From Corynebacterium felinum (GTDB lineage Bacteria > Actinomycetota > Actinomycetes > Mycobacteriales > Mycobacteriaceae): a DNA stretch of 64,000 nucleotides. Numbering within the stretch: the stretch's first letter is position 1; every line of letters starts with the position of its first letter. The stretch spans positions 310,001-374,000 of the forward strand of contig NZ_CP047209.1 in assembly GCF_030408755.1 (NCBI RefSeq), written 5' to 3'. This document shows, piece by piece, positions 1 to 9,006 of the stretch. The position numbers and the translations under genes were made by a program. The notes under the pieces are model-generated. The model searched no databases, had not been told where the DNA came from, and saw nothing but the letters and a program-made list of their open reading frames with translations.

Positions 1-1
1 A

Positions 2-1150
2 CCGCTGGTCGAAGGAATGCCCGCACGCGCCGAGAAGGTGAACAAAGTGCGCGTCGGCATCCACCCCGTTGACCACGGTGACATCAGCGTGGACTTAAGC
101 AAACGCACCCTCGTTATCGCCGGTGATGAAGCATGGCGCGTCGACGGTTTGGAAGACGTGCCCACCATCGCCGAGCCTTCCGCCCCAGCCCCATACCACC
201 CCGTACACCCGCTGGCGGCGAGCGTGTTTTCGCGCGTGCAAGTCTCCGCGGAAGGCTACGTTGTTAACACCAAACCGGAACAGATCATCGTGGTCGGGCA
301 CCCCACCTTGCACCGCCAAGTCATGGCACTACTTGCCGATGAAGACATCGACATCATCGTACTCAGCCGCACCGACGTGGTGTGCAACCCGCAGCGCCGC
401 GACGTGCGCATCGCCAGCCGCGTAAAAACAACAGGCGCGCCGACGAAGGAATGGCTGAAAATCTGCGACGCTGCCGCACAACTCGCCGCGCAATCTGTGC
501 GTGATGTACTCGCCGAACCCGACTACGGCTTCACCGGACTCCACGTTGCCGCCGCAGTCGCCGATACCCTCGGCACCGGCGACACCCTCTTCGTCGGTGC
601 ATCCAACCCCATCCGGGACTGCTCCTTTGTGGGCATGCCCTTCGACGGGGTGGACACCTACACCCCACGCGGGGCCGCCGGCATCGACGGCAGCATCTCC
701 CAAGCAGTCGGCGTAGCGTTGGCCGTACAAGCCCGCGAACCCGACCTGCTCCGCGCCCCCCGCACCGTCGCCCTCCTCGGGGATGTCACTTTCCTTCACG
801 ACGCCGGCGGGCTGCTCACCCCCGTGCACTCCATCGCCGCAGAAAACCTCACCATTGTTATCGCCAACGATGACGGCGGCGGAATTTTCAACACACTTGA
901 AGTGGGGGCCGAAGAATACCAGCCGGGCTTCGAGCAAGCATTCGGCACCGCCCACCATGTCAACGTCGCTGATCTGTGCCACGCATACGGGATTGAACAC
1001 CGCAGCGTCGACAGCATCGAGGAGCTTATCGACGCCCTCAACGACACCATCGACATCCCCGGCCTCAACATCATCGAGGCCTGCACCACCCGCACAACGC
1101 GCCGGGCACTCCACGAGCAGCTCGTGCAGAAAGTGTCGATGGGTAATTAG
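2..1150 (+). CDS. menD: MenD, SEPHCHC synthase (5' end outside window)
   Basis: ThDP-dependent enzyme that joins isochorismate and 2-oxoglutarate in menaquinone synthesis, in the cytoplasm. The frame is open from the window edge, so about 382 C-terminal residues are visible of a family length near 540. The C-terminal ThDP-binding region is clear: [11 protein letters not shown] followed by NDDGGGIF, the Mg/diphosphate and aminopyrimidine contacts. SNPIRDCSF and RGAAGIDGS are also MenD-like. The first visible ATG at 17 is internal. It fits the other menaquinone genes downstream (menG, menJ, prenyl synthase). The exact 2-oxo acid specificity is taken from the family. Confidence 0.93.
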   Translation, partial: PLVEGMPARAEKVNKVRVGIHPVDHGDISVDLSKRTLVIAGDEAWRVDGLEDVPTIAEPSAPAPYHPVHPLAASVFSRVQVSAEGYVVNTKPEQIIVVGHPTLHRQVMALLADEDIDIIVLSRTDVVCNPQRRDVRIASRVKTTGAPTKEWLKICDAAAQLAAQSVRDVLAEPDYGFTGLHVAAAVADTLGTGDTLFVGASNPIRDCSFVGMPFDGVDTYTPRGAAGIDGSISQAVGVALAVQAREPDLLRAPRTVALLGDVTFLHDAGGLLTPVHSIAAENLTIVIANDDGGGIFNTLEVGAEEYQPGFEQAFGTAHHVNVADLCHAYGIEHRSVDSIEELIDALNDTIDIPGLNIIEACTTRTTRRALHEQLVQKVSMGN

Positions 1151-1240
1151 CACCTACCTGCTGGCTATAAGCCCTCCTCAGGCACTAAACAACAGCACAG
1201 AAGCCTATGGGCGAGAGGGGAATAAGGAAATCCGCTTGTC

Positions 1241-1498
1241 TTATTTTTGTGTCGCCCGCTCAACAACCATGACAAAAAGCGCAGCTGTCAGCATGCCGAT
1301 GAGTGCGGGGAAAATTCTCACTAATTCATCGGCCATACTAGGTGCTGGAATTAGTGCGCTGAGTATGGTTGTGATGAGGAAAAAGAGGATAAGGGCGCTT
1401 AAGAGTGTGAGTGTTTTTAACCGCGATGAACGCCCGGCGAAAAAATCTGTCGCCCGTGGCGGCTGATCTGTATTTTTCATACCTAACCATGAAAGCAT
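1241..1498 (-). CDS. Small two-helix membrane protein, unknown function
   Basis: An 85-residue protein starting at the ATG at 1498, chosen because AAGGAG lies seven bases upstream. A longer frame begins at 1591 but has no ribosome site. Residues about 28-53 and 60-82 are hydrophobic and separated by a short acidic loop, which suggests two transmembrane segments. The N-terminus is polar and cytoplasmic in style. It is convergent with menD, with about 90 bp between the stops. I do not recognise a family. The clear ribosome site and membrane pattern support a real gene. Confidence 0.55.
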   Translation of the reverse strand: MLSWLGMKNTDQPPRATDFFAGRSSRLKTLTLLSALILFFLITTILSALIPAPSMADELVRIFPALIGMLTAALFVMVVERATQK

Positions 1499-1826
1499 AG
1501 GGTGCTCCTTTTTAGTCGATGCAGCACCCAATGGTACCTTCCACGACGAAAGTACTGCAGGGGGACACAACGCGCCACAGTAAGCCCCCACGCACGAGTG
1601 TGGGGCAAGGGTGATGGGAAATCTCTAGCCCGATTAAAGCTGGCCTGCCACTGTGGCAGGTATTGCACGCAGGATGGCTATGGGCAGGCAATTTTTTTCT
1701 ACAATGGCGGGTACTAAAGCGTATTTCCATGACGGCCTTGCCGAAAGTGTCGGGGCGAAACGGTGGCAGTAGGAGCCTTGGCCTCACTAGTGCAGGGGAC
1801 TTCGATGACTAAAGCGAAGGAGCTTG
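1499..1826. other. Intergenic region with palindrome and candidate promoter
   Basis: No convincing gene. At 1644-1660 there is a perfect 17-bp palindrome (CCTGCCAC T GTGGCAGG), a plausible operator. A TACAAT box at 1700-1705 fits a corynebacterial -10 for the SdpI-like gene, with a weak -35. The palindrome ends about 40 bp upstream of this -10, so a regulator could bind there. This is inference from position only. Confidence 0.4.
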
Positions 1827-1829
1827 ATG

Positions 1830-2225
1830 ATGTTTGTGGCTATAGCTTTCTTATTGGGTACTTTTGGACTCATGAGCCTGGTGATGTTCTTTATTGCCAA
1901 GCAATCACCTAAAGGGAAGTTCGGGCGCATCAAGTGGTGTGATTTGCCCGGTATTATCACGCCGAATACGTTGAGTTCGCGTGAAGCATGGGTGGCTGCA
2001 CACACGGCGATGTCACCATATTTTCTGGGTTTGGCCTACTATTTTGCCCTTTCCGGTGTCCTGGCTTCACTCTGTCGAGTATTCGCACCGGAATATACCG
2101 AAACCGCTTTTCTAGTTTTGCTATTCCCAGGTATCGCAGCTTGTGGATTTTTTGCAATCAAAGGTGATCGAGTTGCCTCCAAGGTGTGGGCTGAAAGCAA
2201 AGGGTTGGACCCCGATAAATTTTAA
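1830..2225 (+). CDS. SdpI-family integral membrane protein
   Basis: 131 residues with an N-terminal helix, then the SdpI-family signature region (GIITPNTLSSREAWVAAH) and two more hydrophobic segments. In Bacillus, SdpI is an immunity and signalling protein against the SdpC toxin. Most actinobacterial members have no tested role. AAGGAG at 1817-1822 is seven bases from the ATG at 1830 and four from the ATG at 1827. I take 1830, though 1827 or a TTG at 1824 is possible. It stands at the left edge of the accessory block. No SdpC-like toxin gene is visible nearby. Confidence 0.65.
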   Translation: MFVAIAFLLGTFGLMSLVMFFIAKQSPKGKFGRIKWCDLPGIITPNTLSSREAWVAAHTAMSPYFLGLAYYFALSGVLASLCRVFAPEYTETAFLVLLFPGIAACGFFAIKGDRVASKVWAESKGLDPDKF

Positions 2226-2260
2226 AAAATAGCCTCAACTTTTTTCGTGAGTCTCAAAGA

Positions 2261-2457
2261 CGATCAAGGTGCTGTCACCTTGAGGCGAGGGGGTTGATGA
2301 GGTTTTCTCAGCAAGTATTTGGTAGTTGAGGTGTAGAACGACTAGAGCGGATTTGTGGTGATTGTAATGGTCTGAGGGCAAGTGCGACAGAATAACGAAG
2401 CAGGCGGGCGTTCCTCTGATGATAGTTTTCATCTTCAAAAACAACTCTGGGTAAGAA
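2261..2457. repeat. 198-bp direct repeat, copy 1
   Basis: Matches 5898-6095 in the same orientation with three substitutions and one single-base indel. The left end is a perfect hairpin: TCAAGGTG and CACCTTGA around a 4-base loop. In minus-strand translation parts are open, but the two copies have different stops, so coding is not supported. It bounds the segment holding the PspC gene and the IS. It could be a remnant of a mobile element or a duplication end. Confidence 0.85.
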
Positions 2458-2547
2458 CCCCGCGTGCCTTCGTTATGACATGTCCACCAAACCCCCATAA
2501 CTACAGGTCAGCGTTTCATACGCATTTTCCTAATGAGAAAATCTCAC

Positions 2548-2733
2548 TTATTTCTTGACGGGAGTGACAAACCATTGAAAGAGGTAAGTGAAAATCATTG
2601 GGAAGGTTAGGAATTGGGCGATTAAATAAAGTATGCGAATGGTATCCGGTTTCATTCCGTAATGTTCGGCTACACCAGCACATACTCCCCCAATGATTCC
2701 TTTTTCAGGAATACGGTACATAGTTTTTTCCAT
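2548..2733 (-). CDS. PspC-domain membrane protein
   Basis: A 61-residue protein that is essentially one PspC domain: a basic N-terminus (MYRIPEKGIIGGVCAGVAEHYG), the glycine-rich turn typical of PspC, and one C-terminal hydrophobic helix. PspC proteins act in membrane-stress responses, and stand-alone short forms are common in Gram-positives. The ATG at 2733 has a purine-rich AAAAGG upstream; an ATG at 2721 would also fit. No pspA homologue is seen nearby, so a specific stress role is not shown. Confidence 0.75.
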   Translation of the reverse strand: MEKTMYRIPEKGIIGGVCAGVAEHYGMKPDTIRILYLIAQFLTFPMIFTYLFQWFVTPVKK

Positions 2734-2775
2734 CGCTTTTCCTTTTCCCTTGTGCTCATTGTGTGGAAGCTACTA

Positions 2776-3012
2776 CTAGCATCTAAAATCATATGTTGAG
2801 ACACCAAAATTGGAACTTGCAGGATTCGTGCCAACAACAATTCCCAGGCATTGACCTTTCCTATGAGCACGGATGGCATCAAATGCAATCCGTGCTGAGG
2901 CTATGAGTATAGGAATCCCCACAGGACCCGTGGTGCCCAGCGCCGCCATCCATGGTATAGCCGCCAATGCTCCTGCGCTTGTTACGCCCCCAGTGACCTG
3001 AGTTTCTTTCTT
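2776..3012 (-). pseudogene. C-terminal fragment of a secreted-protein gene cut by the IS
   Basis: About 78 residues beginning KKETQVTGGV, with a glycine/alanine-rich hydrophobic stretch (GALAAIPWMAALGTTG) and ending GKQ-like then VVGTNP and a final Cys. Such a hydrophobic segment plus short basic/Cys tail commonly closes actinobacterial secreted proteins whose N-terminal part ends ITADP. That part lies on the other side of the IS at 4876-5457, on the same strand. The apparent ATG at 3027 is created inside the IS end and has no ribosome site. My reading is that this is the 3' piece of one disrupted gene. Confidence 0.55.
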
Positions 3013-4871
3013 GCCCGGATTTTTCATGGGGTGGGGCTTAAAAGGTGTGTAAAAAGTAAAGAAAGTGCTTCTTGACCTGCTAGAATAGAGATGTTGTTAA
3101 GCCTTTATTCCAAGCAGAAAAGGAGCACTTTCATGGTGAAGACTACTACATACACCCCTATGATGGCCAGCTGCACCCGTCTTGTTTCCCGCGCGGGGGT
3201 GTTACCCTTTGCTCATGTAGCTCAATTAGTCGGGATTGGTGCCAGCCTTGATCGTGTTTTCTCACGGCAACGGTTAACACATACTTTTGGTGATGCGTGT
3301 ACTGGGTTAGCGTTATCGTTAATTGCTGGTGGTGACGATGTTAAAGACATCAACTTGTTAGATTCTGTTTCGACAGCATTATCGTCTCAGCCATTGCCGT
3401 CGGTATCAACCCTGTGGCGGCGACTGACAGAGCATAAAGACACCAGCGATAAAATACGTGAAGAATTCCTTCACGCGATCAAATACGCCCGTAGCACACT
3501 ATGGAACCTGCTGGGCGATCAAGCCCCACATAAGCTCGCTACAGTAGACAAACCCCTGATAGTAGATATTGATGCGACACTGATCTGTGCGCATTCTGGC
3601 AAGGAAAAAGCCGCACCTACCTATAAGAAGGGGTTTGGTTTCCACCCATTATGTGCTTTTATCGACTACACCAGCGTAGGGTTAACTGGTGGGGAATTTT
3701 TAACCTGTCTGCTTCGCCCAGGTAACGCGGGAGCAAACACCGCTAATGATCATTGCCAGCTTGTCAAAGAAATCCTGACCGCTCTCCCCGATCACAGCGA
3801 TGGCAAACCTTGGGGCAAACGACTTGTTATCCGTGCTGACAGTGCTGGTGGGACAAAACAATTCCTTAGCTCCTTAGACGACCATGACCTCGGTTATGTT
3901 GTTGGCTTTTCACCCTCACCTACAGCAAGTATCCTCCTCAATGAGCACATCAGATCCGGTAACGAAGCAACTAGTCACACAGATTATCGATCATTACGTA
4001 ACACCCGTGTGCCAATTGTGCGTGGCAATGGGGATATCAGCTTTGATGACCAACACTTCCTTGAAGACATCACCGGACTACTACAAACCGCACACCTAGA
4101 AGATGACAAACCACTGGTGAACCTTCTTACTGATTACCCCACCACGATGCGCGTGATCGCACGGATAGAATCCCCCCCACGCAGGGTGCCAACACAGCAT
4201 TTTCAATCAACTCGGCATACGCACCCAATTATGCGCAACAAACCTCAACTGCAATATTCAACGCATTGACCAGTACTATCGCCAAAGATCACTATGCGAA
4301 CAACACATCAAAGACGCCAAAGATCAAGGCCTTGCAAAACTACCGTTTTGCCAGTTCAAAGCTAACCAAATCTGGTGTCTCATCATAACCTTAGCCCACC
4401 AACTTCTCACCTGGACAAAACTACTCGACCATCACTACAACAACCACAACAGCGGCAACAACAAGAAACGAAATCAATCCGACAACCCGTGGTGGACATG
4501 GGCACCAAAAACCATTCGAGCAAGGTTTATTGCAATCTCTGCAAAAATCACGACAAGCAGCAGGCGCATATACCTCCACCTCGATCAACAAAGCACACAC
4601 ACCCCCACACTGGTGACACTTATGGAATACACCCAAAACCTCCTACGCCCCCTTAAAAAACGAAAAACCTAACCCCCTCAACCACAACACGCAGCAGACC
4701 CCACCACCGGCAGCCAACCGCAGGCACCCCACCACAAAACCCCACCACAAAAACACGGACGTACACCTTGCCATTGAAAACCACAACCAAAGGCGAAGGT
4801 GCCCCAACCAACCCCACAAACACACCACCCCAACCCACCACCACCAAACCCACCCCATGAAAAATCTGGGC
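3013..4871 (+). mobile_element. IS1380-family insertion sequence
   Basis: 1,859 bp bounded by terminal inverted repeats 3013-3035 and 4849-4871 (22 of 23 bases match; core GATTTTTCATGGGGTGGG). It carries one transposase gene read left to right. The last about 180 bp before the right end are C/A-rich and non-coding. No clean target-site duplication is visible: flanks read AAGAAA and AAGCAA on the minus strand, one mismatch over six bases. The element lies between two pieces of what looks like one secreted-protein gene. Confidence 0.8.
3133..4672 (+). pseudogene. IS1380-family transposase, frameshifted
   Basis: DDE transposase with the IS1380 core: VDIDATLICAHSGKEKAA (first Asp), RPGNAGANTANDH and VIRADSAGGTKQF (second Asp). 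The start at 3133 follows AAAAGGAG. The first frame ends at 4269, with a non-homologous tail after codon 347. Reading continues with family-like sequence (EQHIKDAKDQGLAKLPFCQF) in the -1 frame up to 4672. The switch lies at a run of seven C (4172-4178), where one more C would restore one frame of about 513 residues. The gene is therefore probably inactive, unless slippage on the C run makes some full-length protein. Confidence 0.85.
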
Positions 4872-4875
4872 TTGC

Positions 4876-5457
4876 TTAGTCGAATAGTGGTTTTTCCCAT
4901 CCCCAAGTGATCTGGGGATCAGCAGTGATTGGGAAATTAAGGTCTGGAGAGTGCTCAACGGTTTGAATCAATACTCCATTTTCGATAGCGATTGTCGTAG
5001 CAACGGGTGTTCCAGTCGCATCGTATGCCCAGGGCTTTTGGATAGTAGCTATTATTTCCCCCTGATGCACTACTCCAAAGGCCTCAACACTGTTTTCATT
5101 GAAAGCCACAATATTTGATCCCTCTGGCAGATGAAGGGGAAAAACATATCGCTTGGGAGCATCCGAGTTTTGTAAATGAATCAGAGTTTGTAGACCATCA
5201 GGCAAAACCTTTGTCTCTAACGAATACTCGTGAACTGGACGATTTCGAAAGCCTGACCGCGGACTCGATTCAATGGGGAGTTCCCAACCAATTGTGTATG
5301 AATCGCCTTTGGGTGAAGTACCATTCACTTTTGCTATTTCCTGGGCATGAGCGCGTGAAGGATGCGTGTGTATTCCAATCGAGATAGCAAAGATTGTCAC
5401 AAATACTACAATCATCTTAAATGACAGCTGAGTTAAGAATTTGAAAGAATTCAACAT
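4876..5457 (-). pseudogene. Secreted protein, N-terminal part of an IS-interrupted gene
   Basis: 193 residues. The start at 5457 has AGGAGG just upstream. It has a signal peptide (hydrophobic 14-30, SRAHAQ cleavage region), then a beta-rich domain with PKRYVFPLHLPEG, and ends in SPDLNFPITADPQITWGWEK. ITADP followed by W is the usual hinge before a hydrophobic C-terminal segment in a group of uncharacterised actinobacterial secreted proteins. Here that segment is missing and a stop follows 4 bp before the IS end. The missing part is probably 2776-3012. Simple IS loss would not restore the frame, so the gene has decayed further. Function unknown. Confidence 0.6.
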
Positions 5458-5897
5458 TTCCTCCTGATGTTTCTTGGACTGAAAGTACTTGGTTTCCGGA
5501 GACCCAGTGTTCACAGCATGGTATACACCGAAAGGCTTTCTGTCTATCGTGGATTTCTCATGGGGTTAGGTGTGGGGGTGGTGGATTCACCTGTGCTCTA
5601 GCAGGGATCTGGCTTTTCGTTTTATAGACGTTTGATTTCTCGTTTGTATGAAGTGGGGGCGCTGAAGTTGTCTTGCGCACAACCCATAACCACAGGTTTT
5701 AAATGCAGCTTCTAGGTGCATCATCATACTCAGTGCGGTGGTATCTGAACACACCTGGGGAGGCAATCATTTTTGCCATATCGGTTTGGATGCTGCTACT
5801 GGAAGGGATCTATCGAGACACCACTACCGCCAGAAATCACCAGACTGCTCTATAGAATCTCGAAACCTGACTAAAATGTCACAAGTCCGGTCAAAGG
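5458..5897. other. Non-coding stretch upstream of the secreted-protein gene
   Basis: About 440 bp with no supportable gene. It should hold the promoter of the minus-strand secreted-protein gene, but I cannot place it firmly. A 60-codon frame on the plus strand (5738-5920) has no ribosome site and no recognisable motif. Confidence 0.4.
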
Positions 5898-6095
5898 CGA
5901 TCAAGGTGCTATCACCTTGAGGCGAGGGGGTTGATGAGGTTTTCTCAGCAGAGTATTTGGTAGTTGAGGTGTAGAACGGCTAGAGCGGTTTTGTGGTGAT
6001 TGTAATGGTCTGAGGGCAAGTGCGACAGAATAACGAAGCAGGCGGGCGTTCCTCTGATGATAGTTTTCATCTTCAAAAACAACTCTGGGTAAGAA
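5898..6095. repeat. 198-bp direct repeat, copy 2
   Basis: Near-identical to 2261-2457. It begins with the same 8-bp-stem hairpin (TCAAGGTG/CACCTTGA) and ends six bases before the stop codon of the DUF3800 gene, so it may supply that gene's 3' untranslated region. The 3.6 kb between the copies could be lost or duplicated by homologous recombination. Confidence 0.85.
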
Positions 6096-6100
6096 AGTGC

Positions 6101-7039
6101 TTATGGAGCTTTTGCGTGATTAGTAGGTTGTTCCAACTTATTTACTGAGTGTAGCTTTCCAGACTCGCTCAAGTTTTTCCGATTTTCTTCGTTCATGGTG
6201 CTTGTGTGCAAAGGGTCGATGACAGGTCTGTACTCAAGGAGTATCCGCGAGTGGCATATGTCGTCTACAGCACGATGAAAGAGATGGAGCTTTGATTCGA
6301 ATGTAAATATTTCTTTGTCTCTCAATAGTTGAGTTTCCTTTGGGATCCACGAATATCGAGAGGTAGGAACTAATTGATACTCAATGGATCTTTTCACGAG
6401 GGCACAAACCCAGTCCGCAAATTGGATGTTTGCAGATAGTGAGCTATCAATGTGCATGGGTGGCTCAACAATTCTTCGCATATCTTCATGTTCAGTCGCT
6501 CGCCCAAGTATGTGAGCGTACATAACGGGTAAACGTTGTTTCCGCGATTTTTCATTGATCTGATCCATCATGACCATGATTTGTTGTTTTCCTGAATCAG
6601 CATGTCTAGCCAAGCGATTGAGTGTTTCGCGCATGGCGTTTTCTTCACGTGCCTCAAACTCACGTGGGCCAGTGTTTGTTTCTTTAGGGGTTCCGCAAGG
6701 TTTCTCTGCGGCATAGTAGAAAAGTTTTCCGTTGAGCGCGTCGAGTTTTGAAATGAGAGATCGGAATACTCGAAGATTTTGAGGTCGATCATCGGAAACT
6801 CTCGCAAATAAGAGGTCGGAACCTTTTTTCTCCCAGCGGTTGGGGTCGGTTCCTTCAGGGATCTCATTCTTAAACAGCGTGCGTTTTTGTTTGTTGAAAT
6901 AAGCTCCAAACTCACGAGCTGCTTCGGCTGGGATGACAAAACCGCCATAGCCGAAGGCGGGGCTATCGGAAAATCTTGCGTGAGTTGGACTAACAAAAGC
7001 TCCGGTTTGTCCTATTTCATCTATGTAGGCGAGTAACAT
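6101..7039 (-). CDS. DUF3800-family protein
   Basis: 312 residues opening with MLLAYIDEIGQTG, the DUF3800 start motif (acidic YIDE), followed by GYGGFVI. IMVMMDQINEKSRKQRLP holds the second conserved Asp, and NIQFADWVCALVKR is the third conserved helix. The fold is thought to be RNase H/nuclease-like, from family predictions. Members are common in phage, plasmid and defence-associated loci, but the function is not established. The codon usage differs from the conserved neighbours and it sits in the accessory block, which suggests horizontal acquisition. A perfect 10-bp inverted repeat lies in its leader. Confidence 0.8.
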   Translation of the reverse strand: MLLAYIDEIGQTGAFVSPTHARFSDSPAFGYGGFVIPAEAAREFGAYFNKQKRTLFKNEIPEGTDPNRWEKKGSDLLFARVSDDRPQNLRVFRSLISKLDALNGKLFYYAAEKPCGTPKETNTGPREFEAREENAMRETLNRLARHADSGKQQIMVMMDQINEKSRKQRLPVMYAHILGRATEHEDMRRIVEPPMHIDSSLSANIQFADWVCALVKRSIEYQLVPTSRYSWIPKETQLLRDKEIFTFESKLHLFHRAVDDICHSRILLEYRPVIDPLHTSTMNEENRKNLSESGKLHSVNKLEQPTNHAKAP

Positions 7040-7060
7040 ATTTCCTCATTGACAAGCGTA

Positions 7061-7084
7061 AAGACCCACACGAATGTGGGTCTT
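7061..7084 (-). promoter_or_regulatory. Perfect 10-bp inverted repeat upstream of DUF3800 gene
   Basis: AAGACCCACA and TGTGGGTCTT around a CGAA loop, ending 22 bp before the start codon. There is no T-run on the gene strand, so it is not a standard terminator. It may be an operator or a leader hairpin. Confidence 0.5.
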
Positions 7085-7291
7085 GAGTTGCTGCCCTAGG
7101 TATTCTTGTTGAATTTTCAACTCAACCCTGGCTCACGGTTTTGAGGATATCAGTCGTACTGGCGACTCGACAAGCTTTCTGAGAGAAAAGGGGTATGGGG
7201 GGAGCTTCAAGTCAGCATGGTTGTGGTCGACGCAACGGTCACTGAGGACGTAGTGTTTCTTGAAGCGTCGACGGTGGGCATAAGCAAACGG

Positions 7292-7309
7292 CTACACTGA
7301 GATGTTGTG
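7292..7309 (+). promoter_or_regulatory. -10 box for a leaderless start
   Basis: TACACT at 7292-7297 lies nine bases before the GTG at 7307, so transcription would start at or next to the start codon. No ribosome site precedes it. Leaderless genes are frequent in this order. Confidence 0.5.
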
Positions 7310-7828
7310 TCCACCTCAATTCCTCGCATACCTGTGTATAGCGCCACACGTGTCAAGCGTCGCGCGATTCAGGCTGTGCTTTTTCTCTATGCGGCAGCCA
7401 TGGTCGGCTGCGCAGCCATGGTGATCGGGCCTGCGCTCAATGACTGGACAATCGAATCAAACCCAGGGCGTGCGCTTGCCAAAGTCACCGCCGTGACCAA
7501 CACAAAAACAGTCGTGGAATACCAAGACGAAGAAGGCGTGTACCACTCCCCACACAACGGTTTGCTGTACCCCACAGGGCTTGGGGTTGGGCAAAGGGTA
7601 TGGATCAACTACGCAAAAACTGACCCTGAGCTTGCAAAAGTTGAAGGTCGGAAATGGACACTGGCGCTCATCCCCGCCGCCAGCGTCTTCGCAGGTATCC
7701 ACGTGGTCACGCTGCTGCTACTTTTCATTGTGAAACAGATCCGCGTCGGCGAATCCCGCCCACAAACCCCGCCGCGCACGCGCCGAATTACGATTGCGCC
7801 CCGTAACAAGGCGGAAGGGGCTGAATAG
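7307..7828 (+). CDS. DUF3592 membrane protein
   Basis: 173 residues: transmembrane helix about 21-41, an extracytoplasmic beta-rich domain (VTAVTNTKTVVEYQDEEG, then VGQRVWINYAKTDPELAKVEG), a second helix about 120-142 and a basic tail. This is the DUF3592 layout. In Corynebacterium glutamicum a similar membrane protein gene lies between menD and the mannosyltransferase gene (recalled, not checked). The stop is 9 bp before mgtA, so the two are probably cotranscribed. A part in glycolipid assembly is possible from context only. The GTG start is leaderless. Confidence 0.75.
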   Translation: MSTSIPRIPVYSATRVKRRAIQAVLFLYAAAMVGCAAMVIGPALNDWTIESNPGRALAKVTAVTNTKTVVEYQDEEGVYHSPHNGLLYPTGLGVGQRVWINYAKTDPELAKVEGRKWTLALIPAASVFAGIHVVTLLLLFIVKQIRVGESRPQTPPRTRRITIAPRNKAEGAE

Positions 7829-7836
7829 AAACAACG

Positions 7837-8967
7837 ATGCGGGTGGCTATTGTGGCAGAGTCCTTCCTTCCCACCGTCAATGGGGTTTCGCGCTCAGTCG
7901 CGCAGATCGCACAACACTTGCGTAAAGGCGGGCATGAAGCGATCATTATCGCCCCAGGTGTGCGGGAAGATCAGGACGAATACTTTTGTGGCTTCGCGGT
8001 GGTGCGCCTTCCGATGATGCGCGTGCCGTTGATTAACTCCTTTCCTGTCGGTGTGCCCACTCCGGCGCTTGTGCATGCGCTTGATCGTTTCCGCCCCGAT
8101 ATTGTGCACGTGGCCAGCCCCTTCGTTGTCGGCGCAGTGGGGGTGTGGGCAGCCAAGCGTCGCAACATTCCTGTGATTGGGGTGTTTCAAACAGATGTTG
8201 CAGGCTTTGCCACGCGCTACCACTTAAGTTGGCTCACCCGCGCTGCCTGGGCGTGGACGAGGCGCATCCACAACGCCTGCGACCGCACCCTCGCCCCCTC
8301 CTATGCTGCGCAGCACGCCTTAACCCAGCACGGCATTTGCAAGGTGATGCGCTGGGGTCGTGGGGTTGATGCTGAGTTGTTCCACCCGTCGAAAAGCAAT
8401 GCTACGCTGCATCAACGCTGGTCAGAGAGCGGACGCAAACTCGTTGTGGGCTATGTGGGCCGGCTCGCCGCCGAAAAAGGCATCCACCGCTTATCGACGC
8501 TCAATCAGCACCCCAACTATCAACTCGTGATCGTCGGGGACGGGCCCGAACACCACCGCCTTCAACAACAACTCCCCACCGCCATCTTCACCGGCACACT
8601 CACAGGCGAGAACCTCGCCGCCGCCTACGCCAGCTTCGATATCTTCATCCACCCCGGCGAATTTGAAACATTCTGCCAAACCATCCAAGAATCCCAAGCC
8701 GCAGGAACACCCGTCATCGCACCACACGCTGGCGGCCCCATCGACCTGATCACACACGGCGAAACCGGCTACCTCATCGACCTCGAACACTTCCACACCC
8801 AGCTTGCACACACCCTCGACATGCTCAGCAACCACGGCCAACGCAAACGCATTGCCGACGCCGCACGGGCGCACGTACTGCAACGAAGCTGGGAGAACAT
8901 TTGCGCCCAACTCATTGACCACTACACCGACGTATGCGCCGAAAAACAGGATGTGCGCATCAGCTAA
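7837..8967 (+). CDS. mgtA: GDP-mannose-dependent alpha-mannosyltransferase MgtA
   Basis: 376-residue GT4 glycosyltransferase with GT-B fold. N-terminal VAESFLPTVNGVSRSV is the lipid-acceptor side. The C-terminal donor site has VVGYVGRLAAEKGI and the EX7E-type motif in GEFETFCQTIQESQAAGTPVIA. In C. glutamicum the gene at this locus (NCgl0452) makes the mannosyl-glucuronosyl-diacylglycerol anchor of lipomannan-type lipoglycans. The assignment here rests on family plus conserved position before menG. It acts at the inner face of the plasma membrane. Codons become strongly C-ending in the second half. Confidence 0.88.
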   Translation: MRVAIVAESFLPTVNGVSRSVAQIAQHLRKGGHEAIIIAPGVREDQDEYFCGFAVVRLPMMRVPLINSFPVGVPTPALVHALDRFRPDIVHVASPFVVGAVGVWAAKRRNIPVIGVFQTDVAGFATRYHLSWLTRAAWAWTRRIHNACDRTLAPSYAAQHALTQHGICKVMRWGRGVDAELFHPSKSNATLHQRWSESGRKLVVGYVGRLAAEKGIHRLSTLNQHPNYQLVIVGDGPEHHRLQQQLPTAIFTGTLTGENLAAAYASFDIFIHPGEFETFCQTIQESQAAGTPVIAPHAGGPIDLITHGETGYLIDLEHFHTQLAHTLDMLSNHGQRKRIADAARAHVLQRSWENICAQLIDHYTDVCAEKQDVRIS

Positions 8968-8990
8968 GTTTCTTCCTGAGCAAAGCGGGT

Positions 8991-9006
8991 TAGACTTAAA
9001 CCCGTG
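8991..9006 (+). promoter_or_regulatory. -10 box for leaderless menG
   Basis: TAGACT at 8991-8996 with the GTG seven bases later, inside the 36-bp mgtA-menG gap. It suggests menG has its own leaderless promoter. Confidence 0.5.

Noticed and set aside
2235..2498. 87-codon minus-strand gene over repeat copy 1
   Set aside because: In copy 2 the same frame is stopped early, so the coding reading is not conserved.
5738..5920. 60-codon gene running into repeat copy 2
   Set aside because: It depends on non-conserved sequence outside the repeat and has no start signal.
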